Below the pieces are notes generated by a model. That model had not been told where the DNA came from, did no database searches, and saw only the letters and a list, made by a program, of their open reading frames with translations. This document shows positions 6,755 through 14,923 of a DNA stretch of 20,612 nucleotides, one piece after another; the stretch's first letter is position 1, and the number at the start of each line of letters is the position of its first letter. The stretch is from positions 1 through 20,612 of the forward strand of contig CAYIEL010000008.1 in assembly GCA_964362425.1 (NCBI GenBank), given 5' to 3'. This DNA comes from JAGVGK01 sp964362425. Lineage in GTDB: Bacteria > Patescibacteriota > Minisyncoccia > Phycocordibacterales > JACOZG01. A program made the position numbers and the translations under genes.

Positions 6755-7752
6755 TTTTTCTCTAAAATTTTGTACGTTTTTTCAACAACCTGTAGCACCC
6801 GTAGAGCGTCTTCCCCAGTTGGCCCGGACGTTTTACCGGTTTTAACGGCTATGATAAATTCTGCAAAAAGGGTTTCTAGGGCATTTCCAGGTTCAGGATT
6901 GCACTCTATCATTTCTTCCATGACGGTGCCATCTTTATCTTTTACCCCCAAGGTAAACAGCTCTTTTCCACCATATTTCCGGCCAAGACCTTCAACTATG
7001 ATATATCCCTTTTCTCCAATTATCTCGAGAGAGAAAACTGGCCGCCACTCGGTGATTCCAACACTCATAGAAGCCGTTTGTCCTTTGGCGTTTTTAAAAA
7101 TGATAGAAGCCTGTTCTTCAACCATGCTTTTCCAAAACAAGTTTTGCGATACAGCAGAAAGTTTTTTAATCTTTCCAGGCATGAACCACAGAATAAGATC
7201 AATTAAATGCACGCCCTGATCCATGAGAACGCCTCCCCCAGCGATTTTTTTATTCATTCGCCACTCTTTCTCGTAACCGGACCGGCCTTGATGTCCATGT
7301 ATTAAACGTATAAAAAGTATTTTGCCCAATGTTTTGGCATCCAGGGCCTTTTTTGCTCTTCTTATACTGTCAAAATATCTATAATTAAAGCCAACCATTA
7401 ACGGCAAGCGTTTCTTTTTTGCCAAAACAGTCAGTTTTCTCATCTCGGAAACATTCCTGGCTCCGGGTTTTTCGATAAAAACGGGTTTGTTAAATTGCAA
7501 AGCGCGCCTAGCATTTTGATACAAGCAGGAATGAGGAGTAATAATGAAAAAAGCATCAACGGAAATATTTTTCTTTGGAAATTCAGAAAGACAGGTGGCG
7601 CCATACTGCCGAGCAATTTTTTCTCCAACTTCCTTATTCGGGTCTACGACTAAAGCAAGTTCGGTCATCAGCGAACCATTTATAACCTTCGCCCATCTTT
7701 CTCCCATTCTTCCGGCACCAATGAGGGCGATTTTATACTTTTTACCAGTCAT
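6751..7752 (-). CDS. Gfo/Idh/MocA family oxidoreductase
   Basis: 333 aa, the standard two-domain length. The N-terminal Rossmann domain shows IALIGAGRMGERW (residues 8-20), then TPHSCLY and the hallmark EKP (FIEKPGARN). The C-terminal alpha/beta domain has GGGVLMDQGVHLIDL, where the Asp and His match the conserved D-x3-H active-site residues of the family. Family members reduce or oxidise sugar hydroxyl/keto groups with NAD(P), often C3 or C2 of nucleotide sugars or free cyclic polyols. It is coupled to both neighbours, sharing 4 nt with the downstream epimerase and 11 nt with the upstream SDR, so it probably acts in the same short sugar pathway. The substrate cannot be read from the sequence. 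Confidence 0.87.
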   Translation of the reverse strand: MTGKKYKIALIGAGRMGERWAKVINGSLMTELALVVDPNKEVGEKIARQYGATCLSEFPKKNISVDAFFIITPHSCLYQNARRALQFNKPVFIEKPGARNVSEMRKLTVLAKKKRLPLMVGFNYRYFDSIRRAKKALDAKTLGKILFIRLIHGHQGRSGYEKEWRMNKKIAGGGVLMDQGVHLIDLILWFMPGKIKKLSAVSQNLFWKSMVEEQASIIFKNAKGQTASMSVGITEWRPVFSLEIIGEKGYIIVEGLGRKYGGKELFTLGVKDKDGTVMEEMIECNPEPGNALETLFAEFIIAVKTGKTSGPTGEDALRVLQVVEKTYKILEKK

Positions 7753-8593
7753 AGCCGCGATCTTTTGGTTTAATCCTGCGAATATTGTAAACGTCAGATT
7801 TCATGAGCTCTTTTTTGTTTTTTGGGAATTCGTACCACTTGTCCCATACGGCACTCAAATTTTTTCCCGAGATACCATTTGAGTCTCGAGATGCTAAGAA
7901 GACTGCGAGTGCCGCCGCCTTTTCTGGAGAAATACTCTCTCTTTCCCCCCTTTGCTGTTCTATTGCTTCTCGATATCTTTTCCCCCCAGCCCGAAGCGGA
8001 CCGGCGTCAATTATTTGTTGGACAAGTCCAGAAGTTACCAGACCAGGTGAAATTGCATTTACCTCAATCGGTGAGAGCTCAACAGATAAGGTCTCGATCA
8101 GACGTAAAACTCCCCCCTTTGAAGCAACGTAGGAACTATGTTTCTCCAGTGGCCCCTCACCACCACCGGCGAAAGTAATAATCTTCGCTCGTGAACTTTT
8201 CCTTAGGAGAGGTAAGGCATATTTGATGGTCATGAAAGTCCCCAAAAGATTTACCCTAATCGCCTCTAGCCATTCTTCCGGTTCAATCTGCCCAATAGCA
8301 CCAATGGCTCCGTATGTGCCAGCCGCCGTCACAAGAATATCAATAGATTCAAAATCTTTAGTGATTTTTTTAAACAGCAATTGCATGGACTTTTTGTTTG
8401 ACACATTTGCACAAATTGTTTTCACTTTCACATTCGGAAAGGGGAAAAATTGTTCCTGAAGGGCGTCAGTCTTTTTTTGCGACGATCCACTTAAAATCAA
8501 ATCGCATCCTTCCTCCGCAAAGGCTCTGGCTATCGCATTGCCGATTATTCCTGTCGCGCCGGTAATTAATGCCGTTTTACTTTTGAGTTTCAT
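7742..8593 (-). CDS. Classical short-chain dehydrogenase/reductase
   Basis: SDR of 283 aa with Rossmann motif TGATGIIG (11-18), structural Asn115 in VNLLG, and Tyr155/Lys159 in SSYVASKGG. The Ser expected about 13 residues before Tyr is not there; the segment reads ITFAGGGEG, as in some sugar-pathway SDRs I recall with ISGGG. The C-terminus after residue 240 (SGKNLSAVWDKWYEF...) is longer than in FabG-like proteins and ends in a basic tail, PKDRGYDW. The start overlaps the hddA stop as ATGA. A role in oxidising or reducing a sugar or sugar phosphate made by this operon is inferred from context; fatty-acid reduction is unlikely here. Confidence 0.85.
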   Translation of the reverse strand: MKLKSKTALITGATGIIGNAIARAFAEEGCDLILSGSSQKKTDALQEQFFPFPNVKVKTICANVSNKKSMQLLFKKITKDFESIDILVTAAGTYGAIGAIGQIEPEEWLEAIRVNLLGTFMTIKYALPLLRKSSRAKIITFAGGGEGPLEKHSSYVASKGGVLRLIETLSVELSPIEVNAISPGLVTSGLVQQIIDAGPLRAGGKRYREAIEQQRGERESISPEKAAALAVFLASRDSNGISGKNLSAVWDKWYEFPKNKKELMKSDVYNIRRIKPKDRGYDW

Positions 8594-9597
8594 ATTGTAT
8601 TGTTGAATCGTGGCCGGTTGACTAGTATCTGCGTTCCGCCAGAATCGACACGAATCGGCACCTCGCGCATCTTATATTTTTCAAAAACTTTTCTGACTTT
8701 GTCCTCGGATCCTTCCATCGCATACATGAGGAAAAAACCGCCTCCACCCGCACCCAATATTTTGCCACCTAAGGCGCCGGCCTTTTTAGCTTTTTTGTAC
8801 ACTTCATCAAAGGCACTGTTTGACATTTTATTTGACATAGATTTTTTAAAATTCCAATGCTCGTCCATTAAATGTCCAAAGGTGTCTAAATTATTTGTTT
8901 TAAAAGCGTTGTGAATTTTTTGACCTATTTCTTTGATTTGATGTTTGAGTTCCAACGCCTTCTTCTCGCCTCTTTTTATTTTTTGCTGCTGTTCCCTTAA
9001 AAGTTCTTCACTTGATCTCGTCACCCCAGTGTAAAAAAACAGGGTTTGTTTTTCAAAACACTCTTGGGTTTTTCGACTGACATCTACATTCTCTACGACC
9101 ACTTTGCCATCAACTCCGATTGTAAATGCAGAAAAATTTCCAAAAGAAACAGCATACGGATCTTGCATGCCGTCAGGTAAACCAAGTTCGCTGGTAATCT
9201 CATAGGCTTCTTCGGCCAGTTGTCTTCTCGATATATTCTCACCTTTAAGAGAATGGAGGGCATTGAGTAGCCCAACTAAATAGGTACCAGAACTACCAAG
9301 TCCTGTGCCGTTTGGCACATCGGCCTTAGATGATATTTCTATCATCCGGTCAAAACCGGTTCGTAAGAGCGCCGCTTTGGCTAAACGATTTTTAAGCTCG
9401 TGCGGACTTGCCACTGTCTCATTGTCGTGATATTTCAACCGGATAAGATCGTCTATTGGGGGCCGGTTAATGCCTACGTACATATAAAGGTTAACCGTAA
9501 CCGAAAATATGAAACCGCCATGCTTTTCGTAATAAGCCCTAAGATCCGTCGAACCTCCACCAAGAGGGATGCGAAATGGTGTTCTGGTGATAATCAT
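8590..9597 (-). CDS. hddA: D-glycero-alpha-D-manno-heptose 7-phosphate 1-kinase (GHMP kinase)
   Basis: GHMP-superfamily kinase of 335 aa, matching HddA of Aneurinibacillus and Campylobacter. It phosphorylates C1 of heptose 7-phosphate to give the alpha-1,7-bisphosphate. N-terminal substrate motif is RTPFRIPLGGGSTDL (5-19); the ATP loop PNGTGLGSSG is at 95-104; DGMQDPYAVSFG at 142-153 carries the conserved Asp region; the C-terminal motif GGKILGAGGGGFFLM is at 277-291. Together these fit the heptose/fucokinase branch rather than galactokinase or mevalonate kinase. The start at 9597 has GGAAAG (9606-9601) upstream as a possible ribosome binding site. It lies 56 nt from hddC, the widest gap in the lower half of the operon. 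Confidence 0.92.
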   Translation of the reverse strand: MIITRTPFRIPLGGGSTDLRAYYEKHGGFIFSVTVNLYMYVGINRPPIDDLIRLKYHDNETVASPHELKNRLAKAALLRTGFDRMIEISSKADVPNGTGLGSSGTYLVGLLNALHSLKGENISRRQLAEEAYEITSELGLPDGMQDPYAVSFGNFSAFTIGVDGKVVVENVDVSRKTQECFEKQTLFFYTGVTRSSEELLREQQQKIKRGEKKALELKHQIKEIGQKIHNAFKTNNLDTFGHLMDEHWNFKKSMSNKMSNSAFDEVYKKAKKAGALGGKILGAGGGGFFLMYAMEGSEDKVRKVFEKYKMREVPIRVDSGGTQILVNRPRFNNTI

Positions 9598-9653
9598 CGT
9601 CTTTCCACTATATGGCGTTTCCTATTTTTCGTCCAACTTTTTGGCCTCTTGAC

Positions 9654-10343
9654 CTATATCGGCCTCTGTTTCAAAATCTCTTCAACACGCGGAATATCGG
9701 CGGGAGAAGAAAATCCGCCGCAGCCATATTGTGCCTTAATTGCCATCACTCGTTCTTTCTTGATGTATTGATCGAACATAGAAGAAAAACTGAACTCTCC
9801 CTTTGCCCCTTGCAGAGGTTCGCAATCAAAAATCTTTTGGGTGAGCACCATCACCCCGTCATTGACGAGGTTGCCGATTGGTACTTTCGGCTTCTCAACT
9901 ACGCTTTCGATCGTACCGTCCGGCCTAAGCGCCGCAATTCCGTGATTCCATGGGTCCGGCATTTCGAAACAGAGTGAGCTTGAAGAAAAAGTGAGACACC
10001 GTTCAATATCCTTCGAGTAAGGCAACTCGTCACCCTGAAGAAGTAAAAACCGTGATTCGTTTTTTACAAAATCTTTCGCGGCTAAAAAACTTTTTGCATT
10101 TCCTTCCACTGAACCTATAGCATAGGAAATTTTTCGACCATAAAAATTATTACCACAGTGTTTTTGTATTTTTTTGGCTAGATGCAAAACGACAATGACA
10201 ACATCGGTAATCTCTTCGGGTATCGCCTCAAAAAGACGATCGAGAACTGGCTTTCCTAAAACCGGGATAAGTGGCTTCGGAATTGTTTTAGTGAGAGGTA
10301 ACATCCGTTCCCCCTTACCGGCAGCTAGAATTATAGCTTTCAT
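9654..10343 (-). CDS. hddC: D-glycero-alpha-D-manno-heptose 1-phosphate guanylyltransferase (nucleotidyltransferase)
   Basis: Sugar-nucleotidyltransferase of 229 aa, the length of HddC. The signature LAAGKGERMLPLT...PKPLIPV occupies residues 6-28, with Lys23 as the sugar-phosphate contact; GDEL at 104-107 gives the metal-binding Asp105; VEKPK near 165 is also typical. Motifs alone place it among NTP-transferases that could be GTP-, UTP- or dTTP-dependent. The GTP/heptose assignment rests on its place directly before hddA, with gmhA and gmhB in the same operon. The product would be GDP-D-glycero-alpha-D-manno-heptose. It has a clear Shine-Dalgarno AGGGAG at 10356-10351, 7 nt before the ATG and inside the end of the upstream glycosyltransferase gene. 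Confidence 0.85.
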   Translation of the reverse strand: MKAIILAAGKGERMLPLTKTIPKPLIPVLGKPVLDRLFEAIPEEITDVVIVVLHLAKKIQKHCGNNFYGRKISYAIGSVEGNAKSFLAAKDFVKNESRFLLLQGDELPYSKDIERCLTFSSSSLCFEMPDPWNHGIAALRPDGTIESVVEKPKVPIGNLVNDGVMVLTQKIFDCEPLQGAKGEFSFSSMFDQYIKKERVMAIKAQYGCGGFSSPADIPRVEEILKQRPI

Positions 10344-10346
10344 AAT

Positions 10347-11276
10347 TTATCTCCCTATGACAATCTTTTCTTTAATAGTATAGGGGGTTTTGTTGCTCGT
10401 CTCATAATAAATCCGAAGCATCAGCTCCGCCAAAAAACCGAGCATAAAAAAAATGAAACCAGAAAGAATGAAGAAAATCGTGAGAATTGGTAGGGGGGTC
10501 TGGCTAAAGTTGCGAATATGAGCCAGCTTTAAATAGACAGAGATTAAACCCGTGACAAATCCCAAACCAATTGAGATAACACCGCTACCGCCAAAAAATA
10601 CCAACGGTCGGCCATTCATACTCGACAGAAATTTTATGGTGAGTAGGTCGGCAATGTCTTTCACCGCTTTCATAAAATAATGTTTGGAAATACCAAATTG
10701 TCGCGCGTGGTGCCGTACCGGGATTTCGGCAACTTTGGCTCCACACATATAAAGCAACGCTGGCAGAAAAACATGCATCTCGCCGTAAAGATGAATGTCT
10801 TGCAAAACTTCTCGCTTGTAAGCCTTGAGGGCGCAAGCGGAATCATTAAGGGCCAAACCGGTAACCTTGGCCGTTAACCAGTTAGCAGACCGTGAAAGAA
10901 TTCGTCGGCTTAGTGAATCATTGCGTTCCTGCCGCCAACCAGACACTACGTCATAACCTTCTTTAATTTTGTCAACAAGTTTAGGTATATCCTCCGGATC
11001 ATTTTGGAGATCGCCATCCATAGTAATGACAATATCCCCTTTGGCTTCATGAATCGCCGCGTCGAGATTGGAAGTTTGGCCATAATTTCTGGCCAAACGC
11101 AAAATTGTAACCTTAGGCAAAGCCTTAAGTTTCTCTATGGTTTTATCCGTCGAGGCATTGTCGCTGAAAATAATTTCGTACGGCCCACCAAACCTTGTCA
11201 TCACCTCAACTATTTTTCCATACAAAATAGCGACATTTTCCTCTTCATTGTAGACTGGAACGACGATAGAAATCAT
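10347..11276 (-). CDS. GT2 polyprenyl-phosphate glycosyltransferase with two C-terminal membrane segments (ArnC/GtrB/DPM1-like)
   Basis: 309 aa. The catalytic GT-A domain starts ISIVVPVYNEEEN, has SDNASTDKT (38-46) and the metal-binding DGD at 87-89 in TMDGDLQNDPEDIP. Two hydrophobic hairpin segments follow at about 226-250 and 262-288, then a short basic tail, the layout of GtrB/ArnC proteins. These transfer a sugar from a nucleotide donor to undecaprenyl (or dolichyl) phosphate on the cytoplasmic face. It sits 3 nt from hddC and 1 nt from the upstream GT-C gene. DPM1-like enzymes use GDP-sugars, so GDP-heptose from the adjacent pathway is a reasonable donor; this is inference. UDP-sugar use remains possible. 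Confidence 0.87.
   Translation of the reverse strand: MISIVVPVYNEEENVAILYGKIVEVMTRFGGPYEIIFSDNASTDKTIEKLKALPKVTILRLARNYGQTSNLDAAIHEAKGDIVITMDGDLQNDPEDIPKLVDKIKEGYDVVSGWRQERNDSLSRRILSRSANWLTAKVTGLALNDSACALKAYKREVLQDIHLYGEMHVFLPALLYMCGAKVAEIPVRHHARQFGISKHYFMKAVKDIADLLTIKFLSSMNGRPLVFFGGSGVISIGLGFVTGLISVYLKLAHIRNFSQTPLPILTIFFILSGFIFFMLGFLAELMLRIYYETSNKTPYTIKEKIVIGR
10351..10356 (-). promoter_or_regulatory. Shine-Dalgarno site of hddC
   Basis: AGGGAG on the minus strand, 7 nt before the hddC ATG and overlapping the last codons and stop of the GT2 gene. It fixes the hddC start and shows that canonical ribosome binding sites are used inside this operon. Confidence 0.6.
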
Positions 11277-11277
11277 G

Positions 11278-12702
11278 TTATGATGATATACTTTGTTTTA
11301 TTTGTCTTAATTTTTCAATCAACAACGCTCCTCCCATAAAGCCAGAAAAATAAATAAAGGGCACGATCGGTGCACGATAACGAGGATTTGTTATTGGACT
11401 GGTGAGAAGTCCTAGGAATACGATACAGAAAAATAGCAAGCGAGCGTTATGTGATTTTGAGATTATACTCCAGTACAAGCCAAACAAAAATAAACATACT
11501 AGAAAAACACTTTCCGGTAAATAAATAATATTCGCGTATAGCCAAGAAAGAACCTCTCCTTGTCTACCATCAATAATGCTATTTATCAAACTTGTTTGTG
11601 GGTGCCAATAATCATGTGTTTTATTCTCATCCTCCCAAAATCCGCGAAGAATGCTGACATCATGTTTTGTACCGGGGCTAAAGAAAAAATTCATACTTTT
11701 ACTTATATGGAAAAGTGTATAATCCAAAAGGTGTGGTTTTAATTCGTTCCAAACTACTTTTTTTATCATTGGGCTATTGCGGAGATCTAATTGTTCTTCT
11801 TCGGAAATATTCCCTACTTTATTATGGAGTTCTGTGCGCACATCTTCAATTGACAGCTTATATCCGCTTTCGTATGAAAGATACACCGGTAGATTAAAGT
11901 TCAGTGTATTATATGCCTCTAAAGATGAGAGTGAATAAACGCCAGTTCTGATCCCGTTCCGTATATACCAAGGGGTAAGCACAAGGGCGGCGATAAGACA
12001 AAAAATTCCAATACGAGTACGAAAGGAGGATTCCTTGTTTTGATTATAAAGTAGAGCCCAAATGGCCCATAATCCGATGGGAATGATCATATAGAGACCT
12101 GACGGCCTAGTGAGAGCGCTAAGACCATAAAATAATCCGGCCATACCAAAAGCCCGTGTCTGTGATACAGACTTTTTAACCAGAAAATATATGCTCAACA
12201 AGAAGAAAAAAGTATAAAGCGACTCTGTTGCTAAAAATTGCGTAGCGAAGAAAGAAACTGGGTCGAATATGAAAAAAGCCGTAGTGGCAAGAGCGATCTT
12301 TTTGTATGTAGGGGCGATCGATAAGCTGATGATATACGCAAAATACGCGCTGAAAGCCAGAAGAATGGTCTGAAAGATTGGAATGACATTGATGTCACCG
12401 GTGAAATATTTTATCAGTGCGACGAAGAATGGATAGGCTGGTGTGCGGAATGTTTCCGGATCCCCGTTTGGACCAGGCTGTAATGAAAAATTTCTATAAT
12501 TCAATATATTATCTGGAAGCGTGCTGTATTGAGTTGAGTCAAAACCCCCACCCATAATAGGAAACATATTATGCAGGGATTTGGGGTGAGCAACAGCTAT
12601 GCTTTTCAATGTAACAAAAACACTTAAATGGACTATGATCCCTATAGAGACAATAATAAAAAAATATCTATGTTCTCCTATAAAATGTCTGATTGATGTC
12701 AT
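11278..12702 (-). CDS. GT-C fold integral membrane glycosyltransferase (PMT/ArnT-like)
   Basis: 474 aa with roughly ten or more hydrophobic segments. The first extracytoplasmic loop contains GGGFDSTQYSTLPDNIL (51-67), with Asp55 at the place of the conserved catalytic Asp of GT-C enzymes, followed by ETFRTPAYPFFVALIKYF, the R-x-P-x-YP motif typical of the ArnT/GT39 group. Such enzymes take a sugar from a polyprenyl-phosphate carrier and add it to an acceptor outside the membrane. Its neighbours on both sides are GT2 genes that could make the lipid-linked donor. There is 25 nt before it and 1 nt after it. Acceptor (glycan, protein or lipid) unknown. Confidence 0.78.
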   Translation of the reverse strand: MTSIRHFIGEHRYFFIIVSIGIIVHLSVFVTLKSIAVAHPKSLHNMFPIMGGGFDSTQYSTLPDNILNYRNFSLQPGPNGDPETFRTPAYPFFVALIKYFTGDINVIPIFQTILLAFSAYFAYIISLSIAPTYKKIALATTAFFIFDPVSFFATQFLATESLYTFFFLLSIYFLVKKSVSQTRAFGMAGLFYGLSALTRPSGLYMIIPIGLWAIWALLYNQNKESSFRTRIGIFCLIAALVLTPWYIRNGIRTGVYSLSSLEAYNTLNFNLPVYLSYESGYKLSIEDVRTELHNKVGNISEEEQLDLRNSPMIKKVVWNELKPHLLDYTLFHISKSMNFFFSPGTKHDVSILRGFWEDENKTHDYWHPQTSLINSIIDGRQGEVLSWLYANIIYLPESVFLVCLFLFGLYWSIISKSHNARLLFFCIVFLGLLTSPITNPRYRAPIVPFIYFSGFMGGALLIEKLRQIKQSISS

Positions 12703-12727
12703 AATTAATATGAAGTTGCGTTATAAA

Positions 12728-13417
12728 CTAGGGCAATAAATTAAATTTCACTATATGCCACAGGGCAGCGACACCGTCTTTCCAATTTATTTTTTTGCCT
12801 TCCTTGTATGTGCGTCCAGAATAAGAGATCCCGACCTCAAAAATTCGGTAGTGTTTGATCCTTGCCGTAATTTCTGGTTCTATACCGAATCGCTTTGATG
12901 ATAGTTTTGTTTTTATATCATCAATAACACCACGAGTCATCATTTTATAACAGGTCTCCATGTCAGTTAGATTAAGGTTGGTACAGATATTTGAAATGAG
13001 CGTCAAAAGCTTATTCCCTAAATAATGCCAGAAATACATCACGCGGTGAGGCTGATTGGTCATCAATCGCGATCCGTATACAACATCGGCTTTACCAGAC
13101 ATAATAGGTTCAAGCATCATGGACAAATCTACTGGATCATATTCCAGATCAGCGTCTTGAATAACGATTATATCACCAGTTGACGCCAAAAAACCACTCC
13201 GTACTGCGCCGCCCTTACCCAGATTTTTCTCATGAAAAATATAATGAATATCCGGAATAGTTTGCAAAATTTCTCTAGTCCCATCTTTTGATCCATCGTC
13301 AACCACAATGATCTCTTCCTCGATTCCAACCGGCAAATTTACAGATTTAACTCGACGAATAATTTCCTCGATCGTTTTTATTTCGTTATAGGCCGGTATA
13401 ATAATTGAAAGTTTCAT
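12728..13417 (-). CDS. GT2 glycosyltransferase (Alg5/DPG synthase-like)
   Basis: 229 aa, only the GT-A catalytic domain and no membrane segments. It starts MKLSIIIPAYNE, has VVDDGSKDGT (38-47), the donor-site stretch HEKNLGKGGAVRSGF and the metal-binding DAD at 88-90 in IQDADLEYDP. This pattern matches the dolichyl-phosphate beta-glucosyltransferase/undecaprenyl-phosphate sugar transferase branch. METCYKMM and RFGIEPEITARI near 153-184 are typical of that branch. It lies between two GT-C genes and may supply a polyprenyl-phosphate sugar for one of them. Direct transfer to a growing cytoplasmic glycan is an alternative. Confidence 0.85.
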   Translation of the reverse strand: MKLSIIIPAYNEIKTIEEIIRRVKSVNLPVGIEEEIIVVDDGSKDGTREILQTIPDIHYIFHEKNLGKGGAVRSGFLASTGDIIVIQDADLEYDPVDLSMMLEPIMSGKADVVYGSRLMTNQPHRVMYFWHYLGNKLLTLISNICTNLNLTDMETCYKMMTRGVIDDIKTKLSSKRFGIEPEITARIKHYRIFEVGISYSGRTYKEGKKINWKDGVAALWHIVKFNLLP

Positions 13418-13433
13418 AATTATTTTGACTATA

Positions 13434-14891
13434 TTATTTTGTTTCTCTTTTCAATATCAGAATCTTTCCAAATTCCGCTACTTTCATATAATTACCGAGA
13501 GACACACCCTTGTCTTTTTTTGCCAACCAATTAATAACCAGCATATCAACCTGCCTATCATTGATTGCCTCAGAAAAATCACTACCTAGAAACCATTTTT
13601 CAGATATCTGTATTTGCTGATAATAGTTGCTTCCATGGAAGAATGCTAATGCTTCAGGGGTATTATAGAAAAAAATAGATGTTGAATCGGGAACGGAAGA
13701 GAAATACTCGGACATATCTTCTGTACGTTTACTTTTATATGAATCTGCTATATACGAGTGAAATGATAATTGATACAACCCCGCTCCGAACAAAACAACC
13801 ATGCCAAGTAGAAAGATTTTGGTTTTTTTAGCGAGGTTTAATTTGATAGGGAGTGCAAGTAAAATATAATACAAAGAATATGGAGCAAACAGTATGCCTA
13901 AAATCTGTACTGGAAAAAGATATCTGGCATCCCAGTAACGGAACAAAAACGATAGTATGAGAACAACGGAAAATATGAGCGCAATGGATTCTTCTATGCT
14001 AATTTTCATCTTGGCTTTTAAACGAATTGCTACCCCCATGATCCAAGCGGTTATCAAGGACAGCATGAAGAGCGGTCCGATACCACTAAAAAACATCCGC
14101 AGATTCAGCCAGAATGTAGCGGCCCTATCTGTTAAAACGGATGGATTAGAATAGTAGTCCAAGGCAACAATCAGAGAGTTTTCTGGTTGAAAATTGACAA
14201 TGATCCATACTCCGATCGGAATAATCACACTTATAGCAACTATACCTATATCTTTCAGAGATACTAAACCTTTTCTAAATGCGAGAATTGCGCCAACAAA
14301 AAGAACCGGAATAAAAGCCAGGGCCATGGTTTTGGTTACAATACACAAACCGGCCGAGATACCGGCTAGTATAAACCAAAACCGTTTTTTTTCTGGATTG
14401 CTTGTGGCTAAATTGAAAAATAACAAAAAGAGCGTCAAGAAAAACAAAACCGAAACTTCACCGATCACGCTCTTCCCGAAAGTATAAAATGGTGGAAATG
14501 TTGCTAGAATTGCGAGCGATCCAAGCGCGATAGTATTTCCATACAGACGTCGCAAAAGTATGAAACTCACTATGAGAAAAGCAAACATGTAGAGAACCAT
14601 CATGAGCCGGGCTTGGAGAATGCCGATTCCGAACAATTTGAACCAGGATGCCAGCGGGTAAAGAAGCGGGTAGCCAACTGATATAAGTGAACTATGTTCT
14701 AAGTGACCAGGCGAAAATTGAGTGACGCTTTCTCCAACTCGCGAAATATTCGTCGCCAGATGAAACGCCCATCCTTCATCAAAACCAAAGGGTGGACTCT
14801 CGGTGAGATGAAAAAGGCTAAAAAAAACAACGACAAGCAAGATCAGTACTGCCAGTATTTTTTGAAGAGAGGATAGAGGTGTCGCTGACAT
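13434..14891 (-). CDS. GT-C fold integral membrane glycosyltransferase (GT39/PMT-like)
   Basis: 485 aa, first gene of the 13-gene minus-strand run. An N-terminal membrane segment at 11-28 is followed by the loop SPPFGFDEGWAFHLATNI; Asp38-Glu39 match the catalytic acidic pair of GT-C enzymes. About ten further hydrophobic segments follow, then a soluble C-terminal part from about residue 385. It is related in layout, but not obviously in sequence, to the GT-C two genes downstream. Inferred role: transfer of a polyprenyl-phosphate-linked sugar on the outer face of the membrane. The start codon has no Shine-Dalgarno and lies 23 bp from the divergent methyltransferase start. Confidence 0.75.
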   Translation of the reverse strand: MSATPLSSLQKILAVLILLVVVFFSLFHLTESPPFGFDEGWAFHLATNISRVGESVTQFSPGHLEHSSLISVGYPLLYPLASWFKLFGIGILQARLMMVLYMFAFLIVSFILLRRLYGNTIALGSLAILATFPPFYTFGKSVIGEVSVLFFLTLFLLFFNLATSNPEKKRFWFILAGISAGLCIVTKTMALAFIPVLFVGAILAFRKGLVSLKDIGIVAISVIIPIGVWIIVNFQPENSLIVALDYYSNPSVLTDRAATFWLNLRMFFSGIGPLFMLSLITAWIMGVAIRLKAKMKISIEESIALIFSVVLILSFLFRYWDARYLFPVQILGILFAPYSLYYILLALPIKLNLAKKTKIFLLGMVVLFGAGLYQLSFHSYIADSYKSKRTEDMSEYFSSVPDSTSIFFYNTPEALAFFHGSNYYQQIQISEKWFLGSDFSEAINDRQVDMLVINWLAKKDKGVSLGNYMKVAEFGKILILKRETK

Positions 14892-14923
14892 GTTAAAAAT
14901 ACAACTATGTTAATATGTTACAC
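14892..14923. promoter_or_regulatory. Short divergent promoter region between the glycan operon and the FkbM gene
   Basis: Only 23 bp separate the outermost start codons. The stretch is AT-rich and holds a tandem repeat of TATGTTA at 14906-14912 and 14914-14920, with a third ATGTTA at 14890-14895. TATGTT at 14906-14911 could be the -10 box for the plus-strand gene, placing transcription start just before the second ATG at 14924. For the minus-strand operon TAACAT (14912-14907) is a weak candidate. No -35 boxes or ribosome binding sites are seen. This is the only evident place for the promoter of the long minus-strand operon. Confidence 0.35.

Noticed and set aside
6770..7219. 149-codon open frame on the plus strand inside the Gfo/Idh/MocA gene
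   Set aside because: It is antisense to a well-conserved coding region, has low-complexity Ser/Pro composition and no recognisable domain.
9698..9720. Inverted repeat CGGCGG...CCGCCG with an 11-nt loop near the end of hddC
   Set aside because: It falls wholly in conserved hddC coding sequence (CGGFSSPAD) and has no T-tract, so it is better explained by codons than by a terminator.
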